Positions 12,167-24,075 of a stretch of 64,000 nucleotides of DNA are shown one piece after another. The translations under genes and the position numbers were made by a program. Numbering within the stretch: position 1 is the first letter of the stretch; the number at the start of each line of letters is the position of its first letter. Origin of the DNA: Scleroderma bovista (taxonomy: Eukaryota > Basidiomycota > Agaricomycetes > Boletales > Sclerodermataceae); the NCBI GenBank assembly GCA_037178675.1, contig JAYMGJ010000243.1, positions 89,151 through 153,150 on the forward strand. The letters run 5' to 3'. The notes beneath the pieces are model-generated. The model made no database searches. It saw nothing but the letters and a program-made list of their open reading frames with translations, and had not been told where the DNA came from.

Positions 12167-12815
12167 ATGTCGCGGCTCAAGAAATTCGGGCTGGGATGTC
12201 TGCATGTCTGTGTCGCTGCTGCTCGTCTTCCCCGAGTCCTGATGTTCCTACTTAGGGTGTTAACCTGGTGTGCGCTTTCCATCTTTTCAGAGACTATGTG
12301 GGGGGTCTCTCCCTGGTAAGTCGTCTGCCTTGCTGTCCACCCCTCGCTTCTCAGTTCCCGTTTAGATGGACGGCGTGTCCATGTTGCCTACTTTCGACGC
12401 TACTGGTGAAATGATCATCGAGAACATTCTATCCCATCGCCTGTTTCCTCACACCCTGGCACGAGGACAACTCATTACGCTTGCGTCCCCTTTGACGCCT
12501 AACAGGATCATATGCAAACGGGTCATTGGACTCCCTGGAGACACTATTTGCGTTGACCCCACTGGTCTGATGGCTTCGTCCACAGAACATATCGTTGTGC
12601 CCAAGGGTCATGTCTGGATAGCAGGTGATAATGCGTCTTGTTCCAGAGACTCCCGTGTCTACGGACCCGTGTCCATGGCACTCATTAGAGGCAAGGTCCT
12701 CGCAAGGGTATGCTCTGTTACGTTCTTTCACGCACACATCACGCACGCTCTGCAACAGGTCTATCCATTCAATCGGTTCAAGATCTTCTCGCCAGAGGCA
12801 CGATATATTGACTAA
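12167..12815 (+). CDS. IMP1: Mitochondrial inner membrane protease subunit 1
   Basis: Signal peptidase (family S26) that removes inner-membrane sorting signals in mitochondria, for example from Cox2. Exons: 12167-12205, 12256-12315, 12366 onward, with a further 51-nt stop-free intron splitting VLAR from VYPFNRF. The product starts MSRLKKFGLGCLHG, followed by one hydrophobic segment (VNLVCAFHLF) and DYVGGLSL-MDGVSMLPTF. The catalytic Ser is in SMLPTF, the catalytic Lys in CKRVIGLPGD, and the box GHVWIAGDNASCSRDSR-YGPV is the conserved C-terminal signature. Length about 165 residues, as expected. The first two exons are small and were placed by splice consensus and phase; the catalytic exon is certain. 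Confidence 0.9.
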
Positions 12816-12917
12816 GCTACATGATGGTAAGAGAAACGCACAGACCGTGCCGTACAATGCATCTATAGTAGTGGCTCATTCATGTGTCATAAAGGGGAAC
12901 ACCGGGATATCCCCGAG

Positions 12918-13923
12918 TCATTGGACAAAATTCATGGAATACCCCCCTTGCCCATTAGGTTCAAACTTGAAGTTGTCCGTGGAGAGCCCGAACCGCCCTG
13001 TGATAAGACGACCTCAGTATTTCGCAGTCAGCGCTCAGAAGGAACAAACCAAGAATGCTATTTCCAAGACCTTTCAACTTGTCCATCATTTCGGTGGTCT
13101 CTCTTTTCTGGGCTGCTTGGACCCGAGGTTCCAATGCCTGTAATGTTTTCTTGGTGCGGGCTACCTCGGGCGAACCTGACGGAAAGAGCTCCAGTAACAG
13201 CTTGTAATCTGCAAGCTGGTTAAGTTGCCAGTCATCAAATGATATCGAGAAATTAACCCTCTTGTGCCCGGGCCAGCGAGGACCAAGAGTCAATGTTCTC
13301 ACTTGCGGCTGCTCTGCGTTGGAGAGCTTTGATGTAGTGGGGGTCATCCTCGAGAGCTATTGTGGCAAGTCAGACGTGCTTCTCTCGCCATGTAAAAGAT
13401 ATGATACCGCGTGTACAAGCATCAATCACTCCTTGGTTATCATTCTGTTCGACCAAAATCAGCACTTTGGTCGCTTGGTGGAGACCGTCAGAGCTCACCA
13501 ACTTGATGAGACAAGCAGCTATATTTGCATTGAGAATAGCCCTCGCTTTTGAGCACTCCGATTCGAGGATACTTGGAGGTTCCGCGTGCACATTCTGTGG
13601 TGACTTGTCGTCGTCATCAGTTGGTGCTTCGGCATCATCGGTTGCAGCAGAGGGGTCGCTATCAGCGGATTGATTCAGGGTCCGCTTTCTTGGAGGCAAA
13701 TGGCCCAGGGCTGTCTTATATGCCACCAGTGCTTCGGTCCAGCTGCCCGTTTTGAACAGCCCATTCCCCTCTAGCTTTAACTCGTCTACTTTCTCAAGAC
13801 ACTCCTGATGACGGCGATCAGGAAACGACGTGATTGGATTAAAGTTCTGACCTTTGTGACCTGGAGGGGTCCTGGGCTTGTGTCTAGTGATGGAGATGAT
13901 GGTCTTTCCGACGTTTCAGCCAT
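12918..13923 (-). CDS. TTC1: TPR protein, TTC1-like
   Basis: Tetratricopeptide-repeat protein of the TTC1 type, a probable Hsp70/Hsp90 co-chaperone. Exon 1 begins MAETSERPSSPSLDTSPGPLQ and is spliced to ECLEKVDELKLEGNGLFKTG, the first TPR helix. Then come GSWTEALVAYKTALGHLPPR, an acidic insert (about 13570-13660), CSKARAILNANIAACLIKL, DGLHQATK, and after further introns DYKLLLELFPSGSPEVARTK, EMMDKLKGLGNSILG and the family tail DNFKFEPNGQGGYSMNFVQ with stop at 12918. That tail is diagnostic for TTC1. The gene is convergent with IMP1, with 102 bp between stops, so the 3' untranslated regions probably overlap. Confidence 0.88.
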
Positions 13924-14167
13924 TACTAGTTTAGGAAGAGTTGGGTGTCTCTGTACAGGCCGCTTCGAAGCCGAAGTTCGAAGTACTCAAACAACTTCAA
14001 GCAAGCACTATCAATCGTGCGTTCCTAGCTATGTGGATTGCATACAACAGAGCGCTTCTTCGAAGATTTGGACGACCGTAGTCCTTCATGATGCAGGTCA
14101 CATGACTCCAAAATGACTCGAGTAATGATTCAAATGATAACGCGCGGTCCGTCTCTACTTTGTGACC
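13924..14167. promoter_or_regulatory. Shared divergent promoter, TTC1 / LYS1
   Basis: Two hundred forty-four bases between start codons. No element could be named with confidence; a Gcn4/CPC1-type TGACTC site is present near 14102-14107 (read as tgactc), which would fit amino-acid control of LYS1, but one 6-mer is weak evidence. Confidence 0.4.
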
Positions 14168-15426
<1,259 letters not shown>

Positions 15427-15655
15427 AACCGCAGTCGAGTGAAAACAATCTTGTAAAACGGATAAGTTAGAAATTGAAACATGATTTATTTGATTTCGCA
15501 TGATGCGTGGCGGTACAGCGTCCGACGTGTAGATTGATCTCGACAGCATTGCAGTGTCTCTGCACTGGTATATTATATGCATTGGAGGCGAAGACATGGG
15601 TCGAGCTTGTCTCCCCCACTTTCCTTCCTTCTCTTCACCGGCGCAGGTCGCCATC

Positions 15656-16840
15656 ATGCAGCAAGCCAGCTCTCCCGTTCCTTTCATATGCATCTCGCCA
15701 GCCTCGCCCAAGAAAACTCATGCAGTGCTCCACTCCCCCTTCCTAGCCGACGATCCAGAAGTAGATGACGGTGGTTTCAGAGCGAAGCATTTGACACCAC
15801 CCCCGAACATGTCTCCGAAATACCCATCTCCCTTGCGATCGTCCACATACCCGGTCCCAAAGGGCCTGCAGCGTGATCAATTTGATCTGCTTCTCAAAAC
15901 ATCCCGCGAAAGGACCTTGGGAGTCCAAAGAGCCCCCGACCTGCGCAAAGAATTGGCTGTCAAGAACCAAAAGAATAAGCAGCGTGAGTATTTGTATCCA
16001 CGCGATTGCATCACACGACTGATTTTCCAAGTCGAGCGTCGAGCGCTGTTCTTGTCTAAACTATCGGAACCACCTTCTCCCACAGCGACAGCAACTCCGA
16101 AGACTCCCCCAGAGTCTCCAGCCATACTACACTGCTTTTTGCCTTCGCCAGGCCTTGAGTCCCCCCTTGCCGTGTTTGAGTCTGTCACGAAGGATGCGTG
16201 TGATGCGCCTGCTGGTCAGGCTCAGGGATGGGTCGAGCAGATCGACTTCCGTCTACCCATAGGCAGCCAGTCTTGTTCTGTGGGTGAAGCGCACAATGCT
16301 GGGTCGAAACGTCCGGGGACGGCGAGGAAGTTTCCACCTTCCCTTGATGAAATCACTGCTCGCATGGGCAGTGCTTCCCCGGGACGGTCCGTCCAAAGGC
16401 AGAACAGTGTCCCACCCCTGCCTTCTCAAGGGATTACCTCTGAGCGTCGTCCAAAGCTGAATGTTGGAAGGCTCCGCATCCCCCTCCGCACTCTGTCCCT
16501 TGGTGCTTCGATTTCCAACGGTTGCGAATGCAGTGTTACCCCACCACTGACTCCCCACACTCCGAAGTTGGAGATAACAACGACTGTTGTTCCTCGCACT
16601 GCTAGTGCTGCTCCCTTTCCTCTCAACGAGTCCAATCTTCGCGCGTTCAGCCGCTTGCACACCGCGAGAGACATGATGAAGACTCTGAAGCGTCGCAGCT
16701 CACCACCTCCCCCTGGTGTGTGGTGCGACTCGTCCAGTACTTGCGTTCAGCGGAAGAGAAAGAGCGCACCAGCAGTGCTTTACGGAAGGGGAAGAGCTGG
16801 CTTCGACCATGACGTGCTATCCATACCTGGAGGCTTTTGA
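15656..16840 (+). CDS. Unrecognised Ser/Pro-rich protein
   Basis: I do not recognise this family. The frame runs almost unbroken from MQQASSPVPFICISP to HDVLSIPGGF. A 48-nt intron with GTGAGT donor (about 15984-16031) is stop-free and in frame; splicing joins KNQKNKQ to VERRALFLSKLSEPPSP. The N-terminal part has a short possible helix (RDQFDLLLKTSRERTLGVQR) and a basic Lys/Gln stretch, and the rest is Pro/Ser/Thr-rich with PPTP-type repeats, suggesting a disordered regulatory protein. The ATG at 15656 is chosen because the open frame upstream has no other good start. Codon use looks like that of its neighbours. No membrane segment or signal peptide is visible. Confidence 0.7.
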   Translation: MQQASSPVPFICISPASPKKTHAVLHSPFLADDPEVDDGGFRAKHLTPPPNMSPKYPSPLRSSTYPVPKGLQRDQFDLLLKTSRERTLGVQRAPDLRKELAVKNQKNKQREYLYPRDCITRLIFQVERRALFLSKLSEPPSPTATATPKTPPESPAILHCFLPSPGLESPLAVFESVTKDACDAPAGQAQGWVEQIDFRLPIGSQSCSVGEAHNAGSKRPGTARKFPPSLDEITARMGSASPGRSVQRQNSVPPLPSQGITSERRPKLNVGRLRIPLRTLSLGASISNGCECSVTPPLTPHTPKLEITTTVVPRTASAAPFPLNESNLRAFSRLHTARDMMKTLKRRSSPPPPGVWCDSSSTCVQRKRKSAPAVLYGRGRAGFDHDVLSIPGGF

Positions 16841-17608
16841 TTACTCGACTCTTAGGTGCACAGCAGAAGCGAAGGAATACCGTTCCTAATTACATTCCCT
16901 AGGCATCCATGTCGTCTGTTCATGATGAAGATACCTCTGTATGCAAATGCCAGTTGTGTTCACGAATTAATTCAAGAAATGGTATCAAATTTGGTTTGCA
17001 GGTATATATACAGATGGCCTGGTCACTTCCACGACTCAACAGTTCGCCACCGATGTTCGCGATTGTCAGAGACGCTGCTCATCAGATCCGGGGGTGGGGT
17101 GGGTGGCTTCCCTCGTAGCCTGCTGATGACCTCCATACGGTGAACTGTAGCAGTTGTACATAATCTCTACCGGGAGTCACGGTGATATGACTCACCATAG
17201 TTAGTCCTGGTGTGCATGTCCATGAGCTCTTCATCGGAATCAGCTAGCGGATCTGTGGTCGTTACCACTTGCCAAGCGTCTGTCAGAGTGGTTTTGTCAC
17301 ATCACATCACCCAGAAATCATAAGAAATATGACGAACGTTCCAACATCGACCGTTGGGGCACACGAGTACTGACTGATCTGAGTTCTGTGGTACGTCAAG
17401 ATAAACATTAGAAGCACCGTACGCAGAGATGTCACAAACCTATAGATAGCGATGTCTGTGGAGATCGCTGTGGTGGCAAATAATGGATATATGCTTTCTC
17501 GCGAACACCGTCACCTGGTTGGCGTGTTTGACGTGACCGATGGGAACTCGACTCGGCTACGAAACGAGATTAGAGCAGAACACCCTTTTCAAATGACGAT
17601 ATGCAGAC
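16841..17608. other. 3' end of IES1 and intergenic sequence
   Basis: Downstream of the unrecognised Ser/Pro-rich gene. It probably contains the last small exons of IES1 on the minus strand (a spliced AESSSHRSRQTRQP tail around 17520-17560 fits in frame) and both 3' untranslated regions. No independent gene seen. Confidence 0.45.
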
Positions 17609-18797
17609 CTCGCAAGGAAGGCTGCGCATTTTTGGCCTTCTTTTCGTTCTCGAGCGAATTCATGAGTCGTTGGAGGAACAGATTCCTCTGCGTCGACATG
17701 GCCTTTCCCCATTCGATCTCTTCCTCGGTGTCCACGTTCTCGGCCGCCATTTCAGCATCCGACAAGCGACGCAGTCGGGGGACCTTGCCTGGATTCTGAC
17801 GAGAGTAGTCATCATCGTATGGGTTAGGTTGTCCAGGACCCTCCAGATAATGGAAGACCAGCCACAGAAAAGCTCGTGCTCGATCAGCGGAGGAAATTTT
17901 GATCGGAAGAAAGAGATCGAGAAAGTTGAGAGGAGAGTCAAAATGCGTAGCAGCGAGAGGCTTTGTATTATCAAAAATAACAGTCTGCTGAGTTCAGTGC
18001 CAAAGCTAGGGTCAGAAACTTACAGCTGCGTGGTTCGCAAGGATAAATATGAGATTGACGACACTTGTAGGCGGAAGATGGCGTGCGCGCTTGAACCAAA
18101 AGTGATAAGGATATAGCCGGGCGATAAGCCACTTTGGTACACACCGCTTTCTCGAGAATCTCTTCTGGTGTTGATGGGGACACCGATTTAAGCTCTGATG
18201 GTAACAAAGCTGCTTTTAAGCAATTCTTGATCCGGGGTGCATCTTGAGCATTTCCGTCGGTTTTCTGAAGGGATGGCACGGGGTGATAGGTCCTAAGGGC
18301 AGTCTTCATTTCGGGAAAGACTGGCACTCTGGTTAGTACGACCAAGTAGTTGAGCAACGGCGGATCCGCGCTTGACCTACATGCCATGGTAGTGTTGATG
18401 CGACCGACATTTGTGAGCAGCGAAATTTTTGCCAGTTCGACGGCGAATGCGGGTGTTTCGATCATCTTGTCCTTGAGCACTTTGGAGCATTTGCTGGAAT
18501 GATACAAGGCATTGACGTAGAGATCGCAAAAGTGGACTTTGCCGGAAGTGCCGGGGGTTTGGCTAGTAAAGACCGTCTTGGTGTCGGAGAAGATGTAGTG
18601 GAGGAGATCGAACTGAACGTCCTCGCGGGTGAGTGGCTCAGCATCACTGCGCTTTATGGGGAGGGCTTTTCTGCTGAGATATCCGACGCTAAAGGTGAAG
18701 CAAGATATGAGAGCTGTTCGGGACGTGAGTGTTAGCATGCGTACAGAGGAGCAGAATCGTTCAGCCAGCGCGGGGAGGACTCCGATGTCGAGGCCAT
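17609..18797 (-). CDS. IES1: INO80 chromatin-remodelling complex subunit IES1-like
   Basis: Fungal-specific subunit associated with the INO80 remodeller in the nucleus. Exon 1 is MASTSESSPRWLNDSAPLY, joined by an intron (about 18665-18740) to RKALPIKRSDAEPLTREDVQ. Then FDLLHYIFSDTKTVFT, VHFCDLYVNALYHSSKCSK, LKDKMIETPAFAVELAKISL, LTNVGRINTTM, PEMKTALRTYHPVPSLQKTD, QDAPRIKNCLKAALLPSELK and VVNLIFILANHA, then FHYLEGPGQPNPYDDDYSRQ and IEWGKAMSTQRNLFLQRLM. The order and the sequence fit the IES1 family. The coordinates stop at the last codon I can place; the 3' end is not resolved and one to three small Ser/Arg-rich exons probably continue to about 17100-17500. Confidence 0.82.
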
Positions 18798-19019
18798 GGA
18801 AGTAGGAGCGGAGGGAGACGAGGATGTGAAAGGAAAGGAACGAACATGAGGCAACCTTGCATGACTGGATGGCCGCAAGTGTACTAAGATGAATTGGTGG
18901 AATCTCACGAGTACATGGATGCCACCGTTCGCACGGCTCTGCAGGATGTGCCAATCGATGGGCCGAATGTTGGTTGTTGTCCAAGTTGTATTACCTAAAC
19001 CCATCTTTTTTTCCTGAAC
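18798..19019. promoter_or_regulatory. Shared divergent promoter, IES1 / TIM8
   Basis: Two hundred twenty-two bases between start codons, ending in a T-rich stretch (19006-19012) just before the TIM8 start. No named motif identified. Confidence 0.45.
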
Positions 19020-19403
19020 ATGGACAACCTACAGTTCGATGACTCCACGAAGGTGGGTCGAGCGCCATTGACTTGGTGCAGCTTGGCCGACCGTTTCTCT
19101 CCACAGAAAGAGCTTGCCTCCTTTCTGGAGCGAGAGCAGGCGCATGCTCGTGTCAACGAGTCCACTCGAAATCTGACAAGCATGTGTTGGGACAAGTCAG
19201 TGTCTCAACTCACGTCTCTGTCCGTGCTCATCTCTTCCAGGTGCATCACAAGCACTCCCGGCAGTCGATTTGCCCGTGGCGAAGAAAGCTGTCTAGCCAA
19301 CTGTGTCGAGCGATTCTTGGACACCAGCATCTTCATCGTCAATCAGGTACAACGGCAGCAGCAGCAGTTACTGCAGTCACATGAAGCTCCTCCCTCGTCC
19401 TGA
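19020..19403 (+). CDS. TIM8: Mitochondrial intermembrane-space import chaperone TIM8
   Basis: Small Tim protein that, with Tim13, escorts hydrophobic precursors across the intermembrane space. Three exons. The first, MDNLQFDDSTK, is followed by a 54-nt stop-free intron; then KELASFLEREQAHARVNEST and RNLTSMCWDK; a second intron (about 19196-19240); then CITSTPGSRFARGEESCLAN-C and VERFLDTSIFIVNQVQRQQQ. The twin CX3C motifs CWDKC and CLANC are intact, 15 residues apart; they form the two disulphides of the fold. Spliced length is about 95 residues, normal. Only 39 bp separate the stop from the stop of the convergent acyltransferase. Confidence 0.94.
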   Translation: MDNLQFDDSTKVGRAPLTWCSLADRFSPQKELASFLEREQAHARVNESTRNLTSMCWDKSVSQLTSLSVLISSRCITSTPGSRFARGEESCLANCVERFLDTSIFIVNQVQRQQQQLLQSHEAPPSS

Positions 19404-19442
19404 ATACACTCCTCGTATCACTACACAGTACAACTACAGTAA

Positions 19443-20941
19443 TCATGAGAATCCAGACAAGAACAGCTTGGCGAGCTTTGGTAAAATGTAAGTTGCAACT
19501 ACAGGTGCAAAAAAGCAATATGCAGTAGGTATTTCCGTCTTACTGCACAATTCCAATGGGATTTCTATTGCCTCCGACCTGCTGACCTTGGACACGTCAC
19601 CCTCAAGAAACTCAGTCACAAACTGGTCCTTGCAAGTCCATAACTCCCGAAGCCACACGTCGAAGTTGGCCTTGTCACCTTCTGGAACACCATTTTCTAC
19701 AACGTATGCATCGAACGATCCACTTGCGATGATGGCGTCCTCTACGGGAACTTGCTTGGCAACGTCGAAGATGCGCAAGTGCATATGTACGACAGGTGGT
19801 GGTACACGATCGCAGAATATCGAGCGCAGGGTATAGTAGGATTGCCCGTATCGCCTCGGTGGTACCCCTAATACCAAGTCAGGTGTCATTCTGAAACAAG
19901 AATCGGTCAGCTCTACCGGGGTAGGTGATGGTGATGTCTAGTAGCTTCAACATGGATAGACGGGGAGCCAGTGATCGAAGACAGTAGTGGAGGCCAGTTG
20001 AGCGGGGAAGGAGGAGGTTATTGAGGTCGGGCTTTTGATTAGATAGCGTTTAGTCATTACGATGCACAGTGCACATATACGCACGACTCCAAGTTTCTCT
20101 GCATATCGTCTGCTGATCGGTCGAGTGTCTCTGCTTACAAGCGTCCCCTCGGGGAAGAGAATGAATGCAAAGCTATCGTCCTCTTGTTCGGCCCTCTTGC
20201 CGAGTTTGGAGAGTGTCTTGTCAAGTTGGGCTTGGTCGGATACCCAGGAGCGTGCTAGGAATATGAACCTAAACATTTGCATGCCCTGCAAAGATGTTGA
20301 GGAATGTGGCTAGATAATGAGTTGACACATACCGGGCCAAGGATAGGGATCCACTGGAGGCTTTTCTTGAGTGTGATGAAAACATCCCGGTGGGCATTCA
20401 TGAAGTAGGTCAGACACCACACATACCACCAGTCACAATAAGCCTGTTGTATTACAGGCCAGTTGGCAGAGTGTAAACGGAAAGCGACGTCTTACTTGGT
20501 GGTTTGATATGATCACGGACTTGGGTGGCAAATGAAGTGCAGCCACCTTGCCAGAAGGATCCCGCTCGACTATGTGTTGAATTTCTTCGGGACTAAACTT
20601 CCCTTGTCCCTGCGTTTCAAACGTGATGGAGAGTGCGGTAGGTGCAAACCACTGGTTCATCAAGTCTGACGGGGATGTCAAGTGTGTCGCCAGAAAGACG
20701 ACATCTAAGACTTGCTCAACAGTGTAGCAAACGACCCTTTGGTGTACCGTATGCCGCAGTCATACGTAACCCTTGCCCATCGACCTGGCATGAGCTTGAG
20801 AGGCAAAAGAAAGAGCAGCTGAAATGCATGTATGACGGTAAACCCTGTGACGAACGACGCGAAGAAGAGCGCCCCGTTGAGCCATTGGGCCCATGTCCTT
20901 GGTGGCCTTGCGTGTATTGGGAGGGAGTGGTGGTCGTCCAT
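19443..20941 (-). CDS. PlsC-type lysophospholipid/glycerophosphate acyltransferase
   Basis: Membrane acyltransferase of the LPLAT family, close to yeast Cst26 and animal LCLAT/AGPAT-like enzymes. The start MDDHHSLPIHARPPRTW leads into a transmembrane segment (ALFFASFVTGFTVIHAFQL). Motif I is VIISNHQ spliced to YCDWWYVW (the His and Asp of an NHX4D-type box separated by an intron); then FITLKKSLQWIPILGPGMQM, FRFIFLARSW, FAFILFPEGTLVS (motif III with FPEGT) and TGLHYCLRSL. The C-terminal part has VDVWLRELW-like blocks and a final hydrophobic segment. About 385 residues after splicing. Which phospholipid it acts on cannot be told. Confidence 0.88.
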
Positions 20942-21048
20942 GGCAAGATGTGTCACGTGCAGAAATGAATGTCTGGGTGGCTGTGTCTCTCCAACGACCA
21001 GAGATCCTTGCTCGCCGTCGTCGTCGTCGCCGCGGAGGCAATCGAGCA
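20942..21048. promoter_or_regulatory. Short divergent promoter, acyltransferase / alpha-beta hydrolase
   Basis: One hundred seven bases between the two chosen starts. The hydrolase reading frame stays open upstream into this region, so its true start could be earlier (20893) and overlap the acyltransferase coding region; the ATG at 21049 is preferred because the upstream peptide is a translation of the acyltransferase exon on the other strand. Confidence 0.4.
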
Positions 21049-24000
21049 ATGGCGTCCGAGCACCCGTCCCACCACAGAAGCGCATCCTACACGCGCGACA
21101 CCCACAAGACTGCCGCTCCTTCACTCACTCACGCCCATTCTCGACCACAGACCAGTCCTCCTCACAGCCCGCGCAGAAGAGAACACAAGGAAAAACCCAC
21201 AGAGAACGCACTCGTCTTCCCCTCTTCGGACAGATCTGATGGGGCCCTGGACAACTTTTTATCCCGTGGCGAGCTCACCCCCCGCCTTCCTCGTCCTCGC
21301 ACAAGAACGGGCCCTTCTTCGCGCTCCAAATGGCACAATAATACTCCCGTACCACCGCTCAGATTCTCCGGCACTTCATCCCTCGAGACGCCCCCGCAGA
21401 CACCATGCGATCCCTGCTCAGGTCGGGCCTCTGTCCTTGACTTCTCTGTTGTCGTCGCTGCGCCCGTCGCTGGAGTAGAGACTCTGGATGCATTGGTCGA
21501 TGGAATGAATGGCATGGGCGGCGTATCTATGGAGGACCTTCTACCTGGTAACTTATCCAGTCGCTTCCGCTTCACCCTCCCCGTCCACCATCCATTGCAC
21601 CAACCTCCGCTGCCCACCCCTCCTCCTGGCATCGTCTTAGGCAAGGGAAGGGGTTCGAAACACGGAAAGGTGGTCATTTCCGATGACGACGACGAGCCGC
21701 CATCCTCTCGACTGCACCTCCGCCATTTGCACTCTCACAAACAAACGTGTACACGGAAGGCATCCGCATCTACCATCACCGTCGACTCGCTCTCTACCGG
21801 CGTAACCACTCCACCCCCGCCCAATGACTCCGCCGAGGACCTCCCTATGCCCATACCGCAGCCAACGGAGCGCCCAAGAACAATTATCCCCTCCATTTCG
21901 GAGATTATTCGCAGTCACGCCCCTTACGCGGCCCAACAACACTCGCGCCCAGGGTCAGCGAATGCTTCCGCATCCGGGCATAGCAATGGACACGCCCTAT
22001 CCAACACAGAAGACGACGAATCAGAGCCGGAACCTCTCACTGTAGACGAGGCCGCCGAGTTCCTCAGCAGGTCGTCAATGGACAGCATCGAGCACGAAGT
22101 AAGGCAGACTTTCCACAACCAAAAGCATTCCCCGGTAACTGCCTCCCGCAATGGTCCCCCCCTTGCATCACCACTAGCCTCCGTTCCGTCTAATGGCTCC
22201 GATGGTGGAAGCATCCGTCTTGGTCTGCGGAGCGCAACCTCAGACACATATACCCATACATCCTCGACAGCCTCCGGAAATGAGTCATTCGATCCTACCC
22301 AGTTTTCCACCTCTCCGACATCTGTCTCGCAGGCGATCGCAGAATACCTTCGTTCGGCACGTTTAACTACCTTGCTCAAACTCACCCGTTACCCACATGC
22401 TTCGATGGACCATCCAGTTACCGTCAGCCTTGCTGACATGGGAGATCCCAATGGGTTCCCTCTCGTTGTGTTTCTAGGGTTGGGTTGTGTCAGACACATC
22501 ATGGGTCTCTATGATGAAATGGCCGACTGCCTCGGCCTGCGGTTGATCGCCATTGATCGGTAGGTGCTGTTGATACCGTTGTCAGGCTTTTGATTAAGTT
22601 TATCACCTTGACAGATGGGGTCTGGGTCGCACCGATGTCCCGCGCTCCAAGTCCGCCAGGGGCATCATGGAGTGGGCATCTGCTGTGGAAGAGGTGCTCG
22701 ACCAACTGAACATTTACGAGTGCAGCGTCATGGCGCATTCAGCTGGTGCCCCGTATGCAATGTCATTCGCTAGTCGAGTTCCTGAACGCATTCGTGGTGA
22801 CCTATGCCTCCTCGCTCCCTGGATTGGCGGTGGCGAAAGCGGTAAGCGTGCTATTCATGTTTGGCCACGCCATACTGATGATGATGGACAGGCGGGTATA
22901 GATGGCTGAAATATGTGCCAAACGGTATCCTAAGAACTGCTCAAGCTGCAGAGTGGAAGATACAGGCGTGGATGTTGGGCAAGCCCCCAAGGATTGCCTA
23001 TCGAGGAATTGGTTACACTGCGCCTCCTTCACCTGCTCCCCGCAATGGAAAACCCGATCCCCCTACAGAATCTGATCCTCCGTGGCAAACCGAACTCGCA
23101 GGTAGGACTGGTAGTGTGTACCAGTCACAGGATGCAAGACGACGCATGAGCACAGGCTCCAGCTTGTTCAGTGACTACGACGATCTGAGAGACTTTGACG
23201 GGCGGTTTGGAAGTCAAAGCACGCTGGAAGCGCGCTCCATGAACCAGCAGGGGAGACGAAAACCCTCGAGGGGTATACTTGGGAGACTCAAACCTTCCAA
23301 GACAATTTCCCAACCACCGTCACCAGCAACGGAGACGCACACCGGGGTAGGCAAGAAACTCAAGACCCTCAGGTCCATGGGTTCACTGAAAGGCAAATCC
23401 AATGCGTCTGGTGCGAAGAAAGACAAAGCGGACGGACCTAGTCCACAGTTGCCCCAGCCAATCACACTGGATGTTGATCTGGGTTTGGGCGACTTCGACT
23501 GGAGCAAGTCCGCCTGCCGTGATTCACAGGAGTTAACTCCCATCATGGCTGCTCCAATGAAGGTGACCCGGTCAGCTGACAATGCCATCGAGAGATCTTC
23601 TATTACATCACTACCCAGACGAGCCGGACGACGGTCTATTTCATTCAGCACTTCCAGTGCAAGAGTCAAGCCGACTCCATCTAGTCTGCCATGCTCACCC
23701 CGCAATAGCATGTTCTCATCTCCTTACTCGAATGTTGTAGCGACTGCATCGAGTTCATATCAGGCCGCACTCGGTAATGCCCTGATCGCGGCTTCGCACG
23801 CCGAGGCTTCCAAGGGCACGCACAGCGATTTGGTACAGATTCTGAACCACGACAATCGTCCGTGGGGATTCTCATACACCGACTATCCTCACAAAGTGCA
23901 GGTATGGTATGGTGATAGGGATGAAAAAATTGCCGAAAATGCTGTGCGGTGGATGGAGCGCGTGATGGGAGAAGATAGATGTCAGGTTAGAGTCGTCAAG

Positions 24001-24075
24001 GGTGCTGACCATGCGCTCATGTACAAGAGTTCGGTGGTCGTGGATGTTCTCGAGTGCGTCAGGGATTTTTGGTGA
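21049..24075 (+). CDS. Large alpha/beta-hydrolase-fold protein with disordered N-terminus
   Basis: About 970 residues. The first 450 are Ser/Pro/His-rich and disordered (ending QFSTSPTSVSQAIAEYLRSA). The hydrolase domain then begins with YPHASMDHPVTVSLADMGDP, GFPLVVFLGLGCVRHIMGLY, and LGLRLIAIDR joined by an intron (22562-22615) to WGLGRTDVPRSKSARGIMEW. The nucleophile elbow is MAHSAGAPYAMSFASR (Ser in AHSAG rather than GHSxG). A second intron (about 22841-22891) follows LLAPWIGGGES. A long basic/Ser-rich insert separates the lid region from the last part, where the acid is in VQVWYGDRDEKIAENA and the His in VVKGADHALMYKSS. All three catalytic positions are therefore present. The substrate is unknown; similar multi-domain hydrolases are common in fungi and mostly uncharacterised. 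Confidence 0.85.

Noticed and set aside
20893..21048. N-terminal extension of the hydrolase from an earlier ATG
   Set aside because: The added residues are just the antisense of the first acyltransferase exon and contain an Arg run; the ATG at 21049 is more likely.
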